Shown: piece after piece, positions 7,727 through 15,951 of the stretch
Layout: every line of letters starts with the position of its first letter
Position numbering within the stretch: the stretch's first letter is position 1
Source: Actinomadura physcomitrii
GTDB lineage: Bacteria; Actinomycetota; Actinomycetes; Streptosporangiales; Streptosporangiaceae
Direction: 5' to 3'
DNA: 64,000 bases
Assembly: GCF_008923205.2 (NCBI RefSeq)
Contig: NZ_WBMS02000003.1
Coordinates: 335,126 to 399,125 of the forward strand
Notes under the pieces: model-generated
Told to the model about the DNA's origin: nothing
Seen by the model: the letters and a program-made list of their open reading frames with translations, nothing else
The model's database searches: none
Translations under genes and position numbers: made by a program

Positions 7727-8635
7727 ATGGCGTCCATGGCACAGTGCGGCGGCGACCAGGACGGGCAGGCATTGTCGCGATACGCACTGCGAGCGGACCC
7801 GGTGTCCACTCTCGCGGCCGAGGAGTTGCGCATCGGCGACAGGACCATGCTCGCCCTGTCGGACGGCTTCTTCGCGCTGAACTCGGTTCCCCATTTTCTA
7901 GGGTCGCCGGACGATCCGCACGGATTCTACGAGCAAATGCGCGCGGCAGGTCACGATACGGTCCGCATGCCCATTGGTGCATTCGTCTGGCCTGGAGAAC
8001 GGAACGCGCTGATCGATGCCGGCTTCGGCCCGAACGATCACGGCGGCCGCGGAATAATGGTGGGCGGAATGCTGCCGGGGCAGCTGAGCCGATACGGCTT
8101 GAGCTTTGACGACATCCACGTGATCGCCTTGAGTCATTTGCATCCGGACCACACCGGGTGGCTGGCGGACGCCGAGGGCAGGCCGCTCTTCCACAGCGCA
8201 CAAGTCGTCGTGGGACGAGCGGACTGGGACTACTTCATGGCTCCGGATGGCGCCGGTCTGGGCTTGGAAGAGCACGTCCGGCATGCGCTGGCGGCCATGG
8301 CCGAGCAAGACAGGGTCACGCTGCTCGATGGGGACGACGAGATCGTGTCCGGACTGACCAGGCTGGCTGCGCCCGGCCATACTCCAGGGCACAGTATCTA
8401 CGCAGTACATGATGCGGGCGAGCGTGCGTTGCTGTTCGGGGACGCGCTCTACTGCCCGCAGCAGCTGACGCAGGTTGATTGGGAGGCGTCCAGTGACGTG
8501 GATCCGGTCGCTGCACGCCGGACACGCGAAGCGTTCCTGCGCGATCTCGAAGGCAACGGCGGCCTTGGTGTGGGCTGCCACTTCCCTGGGCTGAAGGCCG
8601 GGCGTGTGCTGAGCGGAGCCTGGCAGGAGCGATGA
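7727..8635 (+). CDS. MBL-fold metallo-hydrolase
   Basis: The ATG at 7727 follows GGAAGG; a GTG at 7655 is also in frame. The 302-residue product carries the metallo-beta-lactamase motif HLHPDH (residues 137-142) with the second metal-binding His in APGHTPGHS, and a further Asp in GDALY. Fusion to other domains is not seen. The family includes lactonases, thioesterases and aryl hydrolases; the SALSH.H..DH context with a long N-terminal strand region resembles quorum-lactonase or hydrolase paralogues, but the substrate is open. It ends one base before a strong hairpin. Confidence 0.9.
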   Translation: MASMAQCGGDQDGQALSRYALRADPVSTLAAEELRIGDRTMLALSDGFFALNSVPHFLGSPDDPHGFYEQMRAAGHDTVRMPIGAFVWPGERNALIDAGFGPNDHGGRGIMVGGMLPGQLSRYGLSFDDIHVIALSHLHPDHTGWLADAEGRPLFHSAQVVVGRADWDYFMAPDGAGLGLEEHVRHALAAMAEQDRVTLLDGDDEIVSGLTRLAAPGHTPGHSIYAVHDAGERALLFGDALYCPQQLTQVDWEASSDVDPVAARRTREAFLRDLEGNGGLGVGCHFPGLKAGRVLSGAWQER

Positions 8636-8636
8636 G

Positions 8637-8676
8637 TCGCGGGACGGTGCCCGGGCGGACGAGCACCGTCCCGCGA
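8637..8676 (+). terminator. Hairpin terminator after MBL-fold gene
   Basis: A perfect 14-bp stem, TCGCGGGACGGTGC at 8637-8650 and its complement at 8663-8676, loop of 12 bases, starting directly after the stop codon. It lies between this gene and the convergent P450/LLM operon. Confidence 0.65.
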
Positions 8677-8693
8677 AGCCGCAGGATCCGAGC

Positions 8694-8855
8694 TCAGCCG
8701 GTCGCGCTGCCGGACTTGTCGGCCGTCACGGCGAGCACGGCGCCAATGATGTACCGTGCCTCCTCGCTCGTCAGGAAGGCGACGGCGCGGGTGATGTCCT
8801 GCACCTCGATGTGCGGCGTTCCTATCGGGGCGGCTCCGCTCTGCCACCTGGACAT
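8694..8855 (-). pseudogene. C-terminal stub of an SDR (third member of the P450/LLM/SDR triplet)
   Basis: On the minus strand a 53-codon frame ending at 8694 reads PHIEVQDITRAVAFLTSEEA then RYIIGAVLAVTADKSG, which is the last 45 residues of a classical SDR. The rest of the gene, including cofactor motif and active site, is absent. The wording resembles the C-terminus of mycofactocin-coupled SDRs. It starts four bases after the stop of the upstream LLM gene. In the sister copy the LLM gene is followed by a complete SDR, so this stub is the decayed equivalent. Confidence 0.7.
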
Positions 8856-8858
8856 GGA

Positions 8859-9863
8859 TCAGGAGCCTGACCGTCGCAGGCTTGGCAACACCGATTCGCC
8901 GAGCGTCTCGATGAGGTCGCTCGGCAGGGAGAAGGCACCCGGATGGGAGAGCAGGATGCTGCGCACGCCGTTCCGCTCGAGTTCGCGCAGTTGCGCGACG
9001 ACCTCATCGGGCGTGCCGAAGAGGGAACGTGTCCGAGCGAACCAGAGCGCGGCCTCGTCCGAGATCCACGCCGAACAGGTCTTGACGGCCTCGTCCCAGT
9101 CCTCCGGGTGCCCGAGGTCGCCGAGCTCGAGGTCGTGGTCGGGGACGTCGACCGGGACGCCGGCGGCCGCGAAGAGCTCGGCTCCGCCGAGCTGCGCCAA
9201 GCGCAGGCACATCGGCTTGAACACCACGGCGTCACGCTCGGGGTCGTCGGTGATGACGCAGGAGCGGGTCATGGTGTAGCTGAGGTCGTCCGGATCGCGT
9301 CCGGCGGCCTTGGCGGCGTCGCGCACGATGCCGGTGTCGCGGTCCCACGCCATGCTGGGGATCACGGCGCCGTCGGCGATCCGCCCGGCGAGCGCCAGGT
9401 TGCGCGGCCCTGAGGCGCCGATGGTCACGGGGACCGCGACCGGATGGTGCAGCCGCCACGGGTGGACGCCGTGGGCGACCTCCTCTCCTGCCAGCAGGGT
9501 GCGGATCGCGCCGACCGCGTGCTCGAGCGTCTGGCTTCGCACCGGACGCTCACCTATGTGCGTCAGGGCGCTGTCGCCCGCTCCGACGGCGAGCGTGAGC
9601 CGCCCCGGCGCGATTTCGGCGATCGAGCGCGCGGCGGAGGCCGTCACCGTCGGGTGCCGCGTCACCGGATTCGTGACCGACACCGCGAGCCCGATCCGCT
9701 CCGTCGACACCGCGACGGCCGACACTGTCGACCACACTTCCCGCCACAGCAGTTGCGAGTCCGGAAAGGACACGCGGTCGACGCCGAGGTCCTCCATGTG
9801 CTGCGTCAACTCCACAAGTTCCCGGACGGGCCGGCACGGTGGGACGCGAACGATGATCTCCAC
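8859..9863 (-). CDS. LLM-class flavin/F420-dependent oxidoreductase, copy 2
   Basis: Start at GTG 9863 (MEIIVRVPPC), with GAGGG upstream; the open frame continues far upstream only as a chance read-through of the P450 region. The 334-residue product is a luciferase-like TIM barrel with PDSQLLWREVW near the N-terminus, LAVGAGDSALTHIG, and VTIGASGPRNLALAGRIADG, typical of the F420-dependent branch. It probably oxidises or reduces a small substrate using F420 or FMN. It is closely similar to the LLM gene at 13493 and is paired, like it, with an upstream P450. Confidence 0.92.
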   Translation of the reverse strand: MEIIVRVPPCRPVRELVELTQHMEDLGVDRVSFPDSQLLWREVWSTVSAVAVSTERIGLAVSVTNPVTRHPTVTASAARSIAEIAPGRLTLAVGAGDSALTHIGERPVRSQTLEHAVGAIRTLLAGEEVAHGVHPWRLHHPVAVPVTIGASGPRNLALAGRIADGAVIPSMAWDRDTGIVRDAAKAAGRDPDDLSYTMTRSCVITDDPERDAVVFKPMCLRLAQLGGAELFAAAGVPVDVPDHDLELGDLGHPEDWDEAVKTCSAWISDEAALWFARTRSLFGTPDEVVAQLRELERNGVRSILLSHPGAFSLPSDLIETLGESVLPSLRRSGS

Positions 9864-9922
9864 GGTCGTGACCCTCAGCCTTCCTGCTCGGTGTTCCCTG
9901 CCGCTTCTGGAGTCGGCGCCGG

Positions 9923-11118
9923 TCACTCGCACACCACCGGAAGGGAGAGGAGTTGATCGATGAACACCGACCAGCCGCGCTCCGGCCGGCCGTTCAGCGT
10001 GATCTTCAGATCCCGCGACAGCAGTTCGCGGTACAGGATCTGCACCTCCAGCCGGGCCAGGTGATTGCCGATGCAGAAGTGCGGTCCGCCACCGCCGAAG
10101 CTCTGGTGGGTGTTGCGCTTCCGGAGCGAGTCGAAGCGGTGCGGGTCGTCGAACACCGAGGCGTCGCGGTTCGCGGACACATGCCAGAGAAGCACCATGT
10201 CGCCCTTGCGAATCCGCGTGCCGTGCAGTTCGACGTCCCGGGTCGCGTGCCTGGCCATGTGCATCGCCGGCGTGATGTAGCGGAGGAACTCCTCGACCAG
10301 TTCGCGGATCTGGCCGTTCGCCTGCGCGGCCCGTGCCTGCGCCGCGACGTCCGGATCCTCCAGGACCATGCGAAGGCTCTGCCCGATGAGGGTGTGCGTC
10401 GTCTCGAAGCCGGCGATCAGCAGCGACATGAACAGCTGCATGAACTGGCCGTCGGTGATCTTGACGCCGGCGCGCTCGGCCTCGGCCAGCTCGCCGAGCA
10501 TGTTGTCGTTCGTGGCGCCTCGGCTGGCGTCGCGCAGTTCGAGGGCGTACTGCATCACGTTCTGGATCGCCGCCAGCGCCCGCTCGGGGCCGTCCTCGGT
10601 GCGCTGCCGCGAGAAGATCTCGTCCGCCCAGCGCACGACCTGCCCGCGCATGTCGTCCGGCACGCCCATGACCGAGCAGATCACCTGGGCGGGCAGCTCG
10701 ACGGCGACGAGCGGCACCAGGTCGCACGCTCCTCGACCGGCCAGCCCGTCGAGGATATGTCGACCCGCTCGGTGATCCAGTCGGAGAACCGCGCGACCAC
10801 CCGCGGGGTGAACGCCGCGCCGACGAGCTGGCGGATCCCGGCGTGCTGTGGCGGGTCGTTATAGATGACGTTGTCGACCATCAGCGGCGCTTCCGCATAG
10901 TTCGCCGGGTAGCAGATACCGAGCGAACTGCTAAAGGTCGAGGTGTCACGGCCTGCCGCTGCTATGTCGGCGAATCTGGTCAGCGACCAGAAGCCGCCGT
11001 TCGCGGCGCCGTCCTCGGTCGGCGTCCAGTGCACGGGCGTCTCGTTGCGGAGCCGCTCGAACTCCTCATGAGGCACCGCGTCATGGAAGACCTCCGCGTC
11101 GGAAAGATCCACTGGCAT
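9923..11118 (-). pseudogene. Cytochrome P450, copy 2, frameshifted
   Basis: Two frames together spell a complete P450 of about 398 residues. Codons 11118 down to about 10759 give MPVDLSDAEVFHDAVPHEEF up to DWITERVD. After that the protein continues one frame over (ILDGLAGRG, then CDLVPLVAVELPAQ) to the stop at 9923. By comparison with the intact paralogue at 14545 one base is missing at 10757-10758. The downstream part keeps the I-helix AGFETTHTLIG, ExxR and haem loop FGGGGPHFCIG. It is either a recent inactivating mutation or a sequencing error; all other codons look intact. Confidence 0.85.
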
Positions 11119-11154
11119 CGGGCGATCCGTTCTTCGCTGGGGTGGAGTGATACG

Positions 11155-12435
11155 TCAGGGGCATGCGGCGGCGCGGTCGAGCACGGGCATCAGGTACTCG
11201 GCGAAGCGCTCGGGGTCCTCCGACATGGGGAAGTGCCCGAGGCCGGGCATCAGCGTCAGAGTGACGCCCGGTATCGCGGCCGCCGCGCGCTCGGAGGCCG
11301 GCACCGTGACGAAGTCGTAGTCGCCGGTGAGCATGTGCACCGGGCACCTCGCGGTGTCGATCAGGTGGGCCTGGCCGCGGAGGTCGTGATCGCCGCTGAA
11401 GTAGGCGATGTCCCCAGCGAAGACGCCGGGTGCGCCCTGGGCGTAGTGCAACCGCGTTTCCTGCCGGAGCGCCTCGGGAGCGGTCGCCCCCATCCACGAC
11501 ATCATCGCGGCGGCGTGTTCGGCCGGGTCGTCGCCGGTCGCATTTCGTTCCTCCGGGCCCTCAGGCCCCAGATGGAGGGCGCCTTCACACGAGATGACCG
11601 AGCGGAACCGGTCGGGGTGGAAGCGGGCGAGGTCGAGGGCGAGCATCCCGCCGACCGACGAGCCGATGAAGACCGGACGCTCGACGCCCAGCGCCTCGGC
11701 GAGCCTGATCGGGATCTGCATGAGGTGGTCGCGCGTCAGCCGGTACTCCTCCGCCCACCAGGCGACGCCCGTCGGCGGCAGCGACCTTCCGTGGTAGGGC
11801 AGGTCATAGGCGATGACCCGGAACCGGCTGGTGATCCGTTCGTCCTCGAGCAGGTGGCGCCATTGCCGCGCGTCGGCGCCGGCGGTGTGCTGGCAGAGGA
11901 GGCCGATGCCTGATCCGGCTTCCTCGAAGTAGAGCCGGTGATCGCGCCCGTCGATGTCGAGGTGGATGTAGCGACCGACTGCGGCGTCCAGCGTGCCGTG
12001 GGGACGCCGTGCCGTATCAGGCTGCGGTGCCGGATCGGTGCCGTTGACGAGGTGCCGCAGCAACTCGACCAGCCGGCGCACCGCCAGGTGCAGGTCGGCG
12101 CTCAGGTGCGCGGGCTCGACGGTCATCCCGAGGAAGGCGCCGCCGAAGACGTCGGTGAACCCCGGCGGTGGGACGCGCAGAAGTACCTTCGCCCAGTGCT
12201 CGGCGGTGCCGCGCGCGACGACATGGGTGCCGGCAAGCCCGGCCGCGTCAGCGTCCATCGGGGTGAAAACGCCGGAACGCACCTGGAGCCGGTGCTCCTC
12301 GCCCTGGATCTCGAACGTGATCGAGCCGGTCCAGTCCCGGCTGTTCACGCGTGTCTCGCCGTCGTCGTTCGCCAGGGCCGCGAGTCTGCTGAGCCGTTCC
12401 GGCGTGATCGGCGGGTCGATCGCCGTGGTCATCAC
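11155..12435 (-). CDS. Alpha/beta hydrolase with N-terminal SCP2-like domain
   Basis: A 426-residue two-part protein. Residues about 155-425 are an alpha/beta hydrolase with nucleophile elbow GSSVGG (Ser260), acid in GDYD (Asp374) and His401 in GLGHFP. Residues about 10-135 (ITFEIQGEEHRLQV; VVARGTAEHWAKVL; FLGMTVEPAHLSADL) look like a sterol-carrier-protein-2 type lipid-binding domain; this assignment is inferred from pattern, not from a search. Such a fusion would present a hydrophobic ester or lactone to the hydrolase. It sits in the middle of the two P450/LLM/SDR triplets. GGAGG precedes the GTG. Confidence 0.85.
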   Translation of the reverse strand: MMTTAIDPPITPERLSRLAALANDDGETRVNSRDWTGSITFEIQGEEHRLQVRSGVFTPMDADAAGLAGTHVVARGTAEHWAKVLLRVPPPGFTDVFGGAFLGMTVEPAHLSADLHLAVRRLVELLRHLVNGTDPAPQPDTARRPHGTLDAAVGRYIHLDIDGRDHRLYFEEAGSGIGLLCQHTAGADARQWRHLLEDERITSRFRVIAYDLPYHGRSLPPTGVAWWAEEYRLTRDHLMQIPIRLAEALGVERPVFIGSSVGGMLALDLARFHPDRFRSVISCEGALHLGPEGPEERNATGDDPAEHAAAMMSWMGATAPEALRQETRLHYAQGAPGVFAGDIAYFSGDHDLRGQAHLIDTARCPVHMLTGDYDFVTVPASERAAAAIPGVTLTLMPGLGHFPMSEDPERFAEYLMPVLDRAAACP

Positions 12436-12515
12436 ATCACCATTCCTCCGTTGAAGGGACTGGCCGGTGAAGTAACCGGCCTGGTCAGAGCACAGAACCC
12501 GCAGCCGTCAGCGGT
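12432..12515 (-). pseudogene. C-terminal remnant of another SDR with two frameshifts
   Basis: Directly upstream of the hydrolase the minus strand reads, across three frames, TADGCGF / LCSDQAGYFTGQSL / NGGMVM and stop. The intact SDR at 18465 ends DACAFLCSDSAGYITGQSL then HVDGGMVMR, so this is the tail of a relative with two single-base shifts. Its last codons supply the GGAGG that serves the hydrolase start. No upstream part is recognisable. Confidence 0.65.
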
Positions 12516-12634
12516 CTGCACGTCCGGCCAGGTGCTTGTTGGCCGACGAGTCGCCCGACGTCTGGGCACATCACGAAGGGGGACTGCTGCTTTCAGCGGC
12601 CCCGTCAAACCTGCGCATGCACAGGGTCGACCGC

Positions 12635-13444
12635 TCAGCTCGCCGGTCGGCCCGTCGCCGTTACCGCCTCCATCGCGTCGATGAGAGTCTTGTGCAGGTC
12701 GACAACGAAGTCCCGGCTCACCGCGTTGGTCGGTACGACGAACTGCCCGGCGGCCAGCCCGTCGAATGCCGCCGCGGCCACGACATCGGCGTCCTGCCCG
12801 TAGGTTTGCAGAATGGACGCGAATGCCGGGTCCTTCGACGCGTAGTCCGCCAGCCGTTCCGTCCGCACGTAACTCGGGCACAGCAAGGAGACCTGGATGT
12901 CATCTTCGGCGAGGTCGCGCCGGAGGGACGCGGCCAACCCGAGCACCGCATGCTTGGAAGTGGTGTACGCGGTCATCGGCGGCACGTAAGGCGGCACTCC
13001 GAGCGAGTGTTCAGAGCCGGTGATGAGCACCGAGGCGGGCCGGCCCGCGGCGCGCGTGCGTCGCAGCGCAGGCAGAAAGGCCTGAACCGTGTGAAAGACG
13101 CCGAGGACGTTGACGGCCAGCACATTGCTGAAATCGCTGCTGGCCAACGTGTCGACAGTGCCGCCGATGCCGGTGCCGGCGTTCGCGCACACGACGTCGA
13201 CAGTGCCGTCGTCGAAAAGCTCGTCGGCGAGCGCGCGTACCGCTTCGGCATCGCGGACGTCGGCCACGCACGATCGCGCGGTTGCACCGGCGGCGTGGAT
13301 CATGTCGGCCGTCTCTGCCGGATCGGTGACATCGACGGCGATCAGGTCGGCCCCCCGGCGCGCGGCCTCGAGCGCCAGAGCGCGGCCGACCCCGGTGGCC
13401 GCCCCGGTCACGAGGACGGTGGCTCCTGACAGCGAAGCGGTCAT
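12635..13444 (-). CDS. Short-chain dehydrogenase/reductase (triplet copy 1)
   Basis: Start at 13444 (AGGA 8 bases upstream); a longer in-frame start at 13486 adds 14 residues. The 269-residue SDR has TGAATGVG (residues 13-20), ANAGTG in place of NNAG, Ser in LITGSEHS, and YTTSK. It differs in its C-terminal half from the other SDRs here. It follows the LLM gene at 13493 in the operon transcribed from 15.7 kb. A likely role is oxidation of an alcohol made by the P450. Confidence 0.91.
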   Translation of the reverse strand: MTASLSGATVLVTGAATGVGRALALEAARRGADLIAVDVTDPAETADMIHAAGATARSCVADVRDAEAVRALADELFDDGTVDVVCANAGTGIGGTVDTLASSDFSNVLAVNVLGVFHTVQAFLPALRRTRAAGRPASVLITGSEHSLGVPPYVPPMTAYTTSKHAVLGLAASLRRDLAEDDIQVSLLCPSYVRTERLADYASKDPAFASILQTYGQDADVVAAAAFDGLAAGQFVVPTNAVSRDFVVDLHKTLIDAMEAVTATGRPAS

Positions 13445-13492
13445 CGGAGAATTCCTGCCACTCGCGGATGAGCCGGTCCTGTGCACGTCATG

Positions 13493-14506
13493 TCATGCAC
13501 CTTTCTTAAGAGAGCGCAACGCCGGCAAGACGCTGTCAATGAGCGCGGACACCAAGGCGGTCGGCAACGTAAAGGCACCCGTGTGTGCGAGTGCCAACCG
13601 CGTGACGCCCGCATCGGCCAGGTCGGCGATCGCGGCCGCAACCTCGGCCGGGCTGCCGAACAGGGTGCGCTTGCGCGCAAACCACAGGGCCGCCTCGACG
13701 GGCACCCACTGCGACGCGATGTCGACGAGTGCGTCCCAGTTGTCCGGATGCCTGAGGTCTCCGAGCGATTTGTCGGGCGGCGGCACCTCGAATTCGATGC
13801 CGGCTCGTCCGAAGAAGGCCGCTCCGGCCGGCGACTGCGCCATGCGAAGGCAATAGGGCATGAAGTACCGGCTGTCGCGCTCGGGGTCGTCGGTGACCAC
13901 GCACGGCCGTGTCACGATGATGTCCAGCGACTCGGGATCGCGTCCGGCCGCCACCGCGGCGTCTCGGACCATGTCCCGGTCGCGCTTCCAGTCGGTGCCG
14001 GTGATGACGGCGCCGTCCGCGACGCGTCCGGCCGAGGCGAGGTTGCGAGGCCCGTTGGCCGCGATGAGGACCGGCACCTGCCGAGGGTCGTGCAGCCGCC
14101 AAGGTTGGACCGGGTCGTCGACCTCTGCACCGCTCAGTAGCGTGCGTACCTGGCTGACCGCGCGTTCGAGTTCCTTGTTGCGAGCGGGCGGCATGCCGAT
14201 CGAGGATACGGAGCTCTCACCCGCGCCCACGGCGACGTGGAAACGGTCGGGCGCGAGTTCGGCGATGGTGCGCGTCGCACCGGCCGTCACCGCGGCATGG
14301 CGGGTCGTGGGATTCGTGACGGCCACGGAGAGATTCAGCTCCGTGGTCGATACCGCCAGGACCGCCAGGACGGCCCAGACATCGCGCCAGAGCAGCTGCG
14401 AGTCGGGCACGGCGATGCGGTCGATGCCGCCGGCCTCCATCTGGCGGGCGAAGTCGACGTATTCGGGTATCGGAACACATGGGGGCACGCGGACGGCGAT
14501 CTCCAC
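13493..14506 (-). CDS. LLM-class flavin/F420-dependent oxidoreductase, copy 1
   Basis: A 337-residue luciferase-fold protein from GTG 14506, preceded by AAAGGTGAG. It shares MEI.VRVPPC.P, PDSQLLWRDVW, AVGAGESSVSSIG and LIAANGPRNLASAGRVADGA with the copy at 8859, clearly paralogues. The family uses F420 or FMN bound at the barrel top for oxidation or reduction of alcohols, imines or activated double bonds. Position between a P450 and an SDR, repeated twice, implies that the three act on one pathway intermediate. Confidence 0.93.
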   Translation of the reverse strand: MEIAVRVPPCVPIPEYVDFARQMEAGGIDRIAVPDSQLLWRDVWAVLAVLAVSTTELNLSVAVTNPTTRHAAVTAGATRTIAELAPDRFHVAVGAGESSVSSIGMPPARNKELERAVSQVRTLLSGAEVDDPVQPWRLHDPRQVPVLIAANGPRNLASAGRVADGAVITGTDWKRDRDMVRDAAVAAGRDPESLDIIVTRPCVVTDDPERDSRYFMPYCLRMAQSPAGAAFFGRAGIEFEVPPPDKSLGDLRHPDNWDALVDIASQWVPVEAALWFARKRTLFGSPAEVAAAIADLADAGVTRLALAHTGAFTLPTALVSALIDSVLPALRSLKKGA

Positions 14507-14544
14507 AAATGCTCACCTTTCGAAACTATGCGCGTTGCCGGGTC

Positions 14545-15741
14545 CTATTCGCATGCGACCGGCAATGACCGCAGTTGGTTGATCTGGATGCTCCACCCGC
14601 GTTCCGGCCGGCCGTTGAGGGTGATCCTCGGTCCCCGGGTGAGCAGGTCGCGGAACAGGATTTGCAGCTCCAGGCGGGCCAGATGGTTACCGATGCAGAA
14701 GTGCGGCCCACCGCCTCCGAAGGTCTGGTGCGGATTCGGTGTCCGGCTCGCATCGAACGTGTGCGGGTTCTCGAAGACCGCCGGGTCGCGGTTGGCGGCG
14801 GCGAACCACAGCAGGACGCTCTCGTCCTTCTTGATCACCTTGTCGTGCAGCTCCACGTCGCGCGTGGCGTGCCGCACCATGAGCATCGCCGGTGTGACGA
14901 ACCGCAGGAACTCCTCGACCAGCTGCCGGGTGTCTCCGCGCTCGGCGGCCGCGCGGGCCTGAGCCTCGATGTCGGCGTTCTCGAGGATGAGCCGCATCCC
15001 CTGGCCGATCAGAGTGTGCGTGGTCTCGAAGCCGGCGATCAGCAGCGACATGATCATCTGGCGGTACTCGGAGTCGGTGATCTTCACGCCGTCGCGCTCG
15101 GCCTTGGCCAGCTCGGTGATCATGTTGACCTCGGTGCCGCCCGCCACGGACTCACGCAGTTCGAGGGCGTACTCCATGACCTCCTGGATCGCGGCTACCG
15201 ACTTCTCCGGCCCGATGTCGGGGCGCAGGCGGCCGAAGATGGTGTCGGCCCAGGCGACCACCCGTGCCCGCTCCTCCTGCGGTACGCCGATCACCGAGCA
15301 GATGACCTGCGCGGGCAGTTCGACCGCGACGAGCGGTACGAAGTCGCATTCGCCGCGGCCGGCGAGGTTCTTGATGATCGCATCGACCTGCGTGGTGATC
15401 CAGTCCGTGAAGCGGGCCACCATGCGCGGAGTGAAGGCCGCACCGAGGAAGCGACGTAGTTCGGTCTGACGGGGCGGATCGTTGAACATGACGTTGTCCG
15501 CCATGCGGGCGGTCTCGGACGGGAGGATCGGGTAGTTCGCCCCAAGCGTGTTCGTGAACGTCGCGACATCTCGTCCTACGGCGGCGATGTCCGCGTAACG
15601 GGTCAGCGACCAGCACCCATCGGTGTTCGTTCCGAACTCGGCCGGCGTCCAGAGCACCGGCTCTTCGCGTCGTAGGCGATCGAACTCCTCGTGCGGCACC
15701 GCCTCGTGGAAGACAGCCGGGTCGAGAAGGCTGACAGTCAT
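14545..15741 (-). CDS. Cytochrome P450, copy 1 (intact)
   Basis: Start at 15741 (AAGGGAG 6 bases upstream), giving 398 residues. Landmarks are the I-helix LLIAGFETTHTLIG, ExxR in EEFLRFVTP, and haem loop FGGGGPHFCIG with ligand Cys349. This is a class I bacterial P450 needing a ferredoxin and reductase; candidates are encoded at 283, 40656 and 40841. It is the first gene of a minus-strand operon running to 8.7 kb. Two palindrome copies lie 70-110 bases upstream, shared with the divergent ALDH. Confidence 0.94.
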   Translation of the reverse strand: MTVSLLDPAVFHEAVPHEEFDRLRREEPVLWTPAEFGTNTDGCWSLTRYADIAAVGRDVATFTNTLGANYPILPSETARMADNVMFNDPPRQTELRRFLGAAFTPRMVARFTDWITTQVDAIIKNLAGRGECDFVPLVAVELPAQVICSVIGVPQEERARVVAWADTIFGRLRPDIGPEKSVAAIQEVMEYALELRESVAGGTEVNMITELAKAERDGVKITDSEYRQMIMSLLIAGFETTHTLIGQGMRLILENADIEAQARAAAERGDTRQLVEEFLRFVTPAMLMVRHATRDVELHDKVIKKDESVLLWFAAANRDPAVFENPHTFDASRTPNPHQTFGGGGPHFCIGNHLARLELQILFRDLLTRGPRITLNGRPERGWSIQINQLRSLPVACE

Positions 15742-15811
15742 GTCGGCTCCCTTCAGCTTTGTCGCATTGCTCAACGGACAGTCCGCATTACCGTGCAGAC
15801 GATTCTATCGT

Positions 15812-15824
15812 GGATCCAGTATCC
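15812..15824. promoter_or_regulatory. 13-bp palindrome, site E
   Basis: GGATCCAGTATCC, 9 of 10 fixed positions, 70 bases upstream of the P450 start. An overlapping GTATCC half-site extends to 15831. Confidence 0.5.
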
Positions 15825-15839
15825 TGACTACAGTAGCGT

Positions 15840-15852
15840 GAATCCAGTATCC
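15840..15852. promoter_or_regulatory. 13-bp palindrome, site F
   Basis: GAATCCAGTATCC, 9 of 10 fixed positions, 28 bp after site E with the same orientation and 12 of 13 identical bases. It faces the ALDH gene. The pair sits in the middle of a divergent promoter region. Confidence 0.55.
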
Positions 15853-15951
15853 CAGCTAGCCTCTGAGTGTCATGACGCCTTCAGGCGCGGTGACGGTTCC
15901 GAGGACGTCATGACCGCACGGACCAGCATCGAGCGCCAAAGGAGAGGTCAC

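Noticed and set aside
8859..10727. A 622-codon frame that appears to fuse P450-region text to the LLM oxidoreductase
   Set aside because: The upstream 287 codons are an out-of-frame reading of the P450; the LLM start at 9863 has its own ribosome binding site and matches the paralogue.
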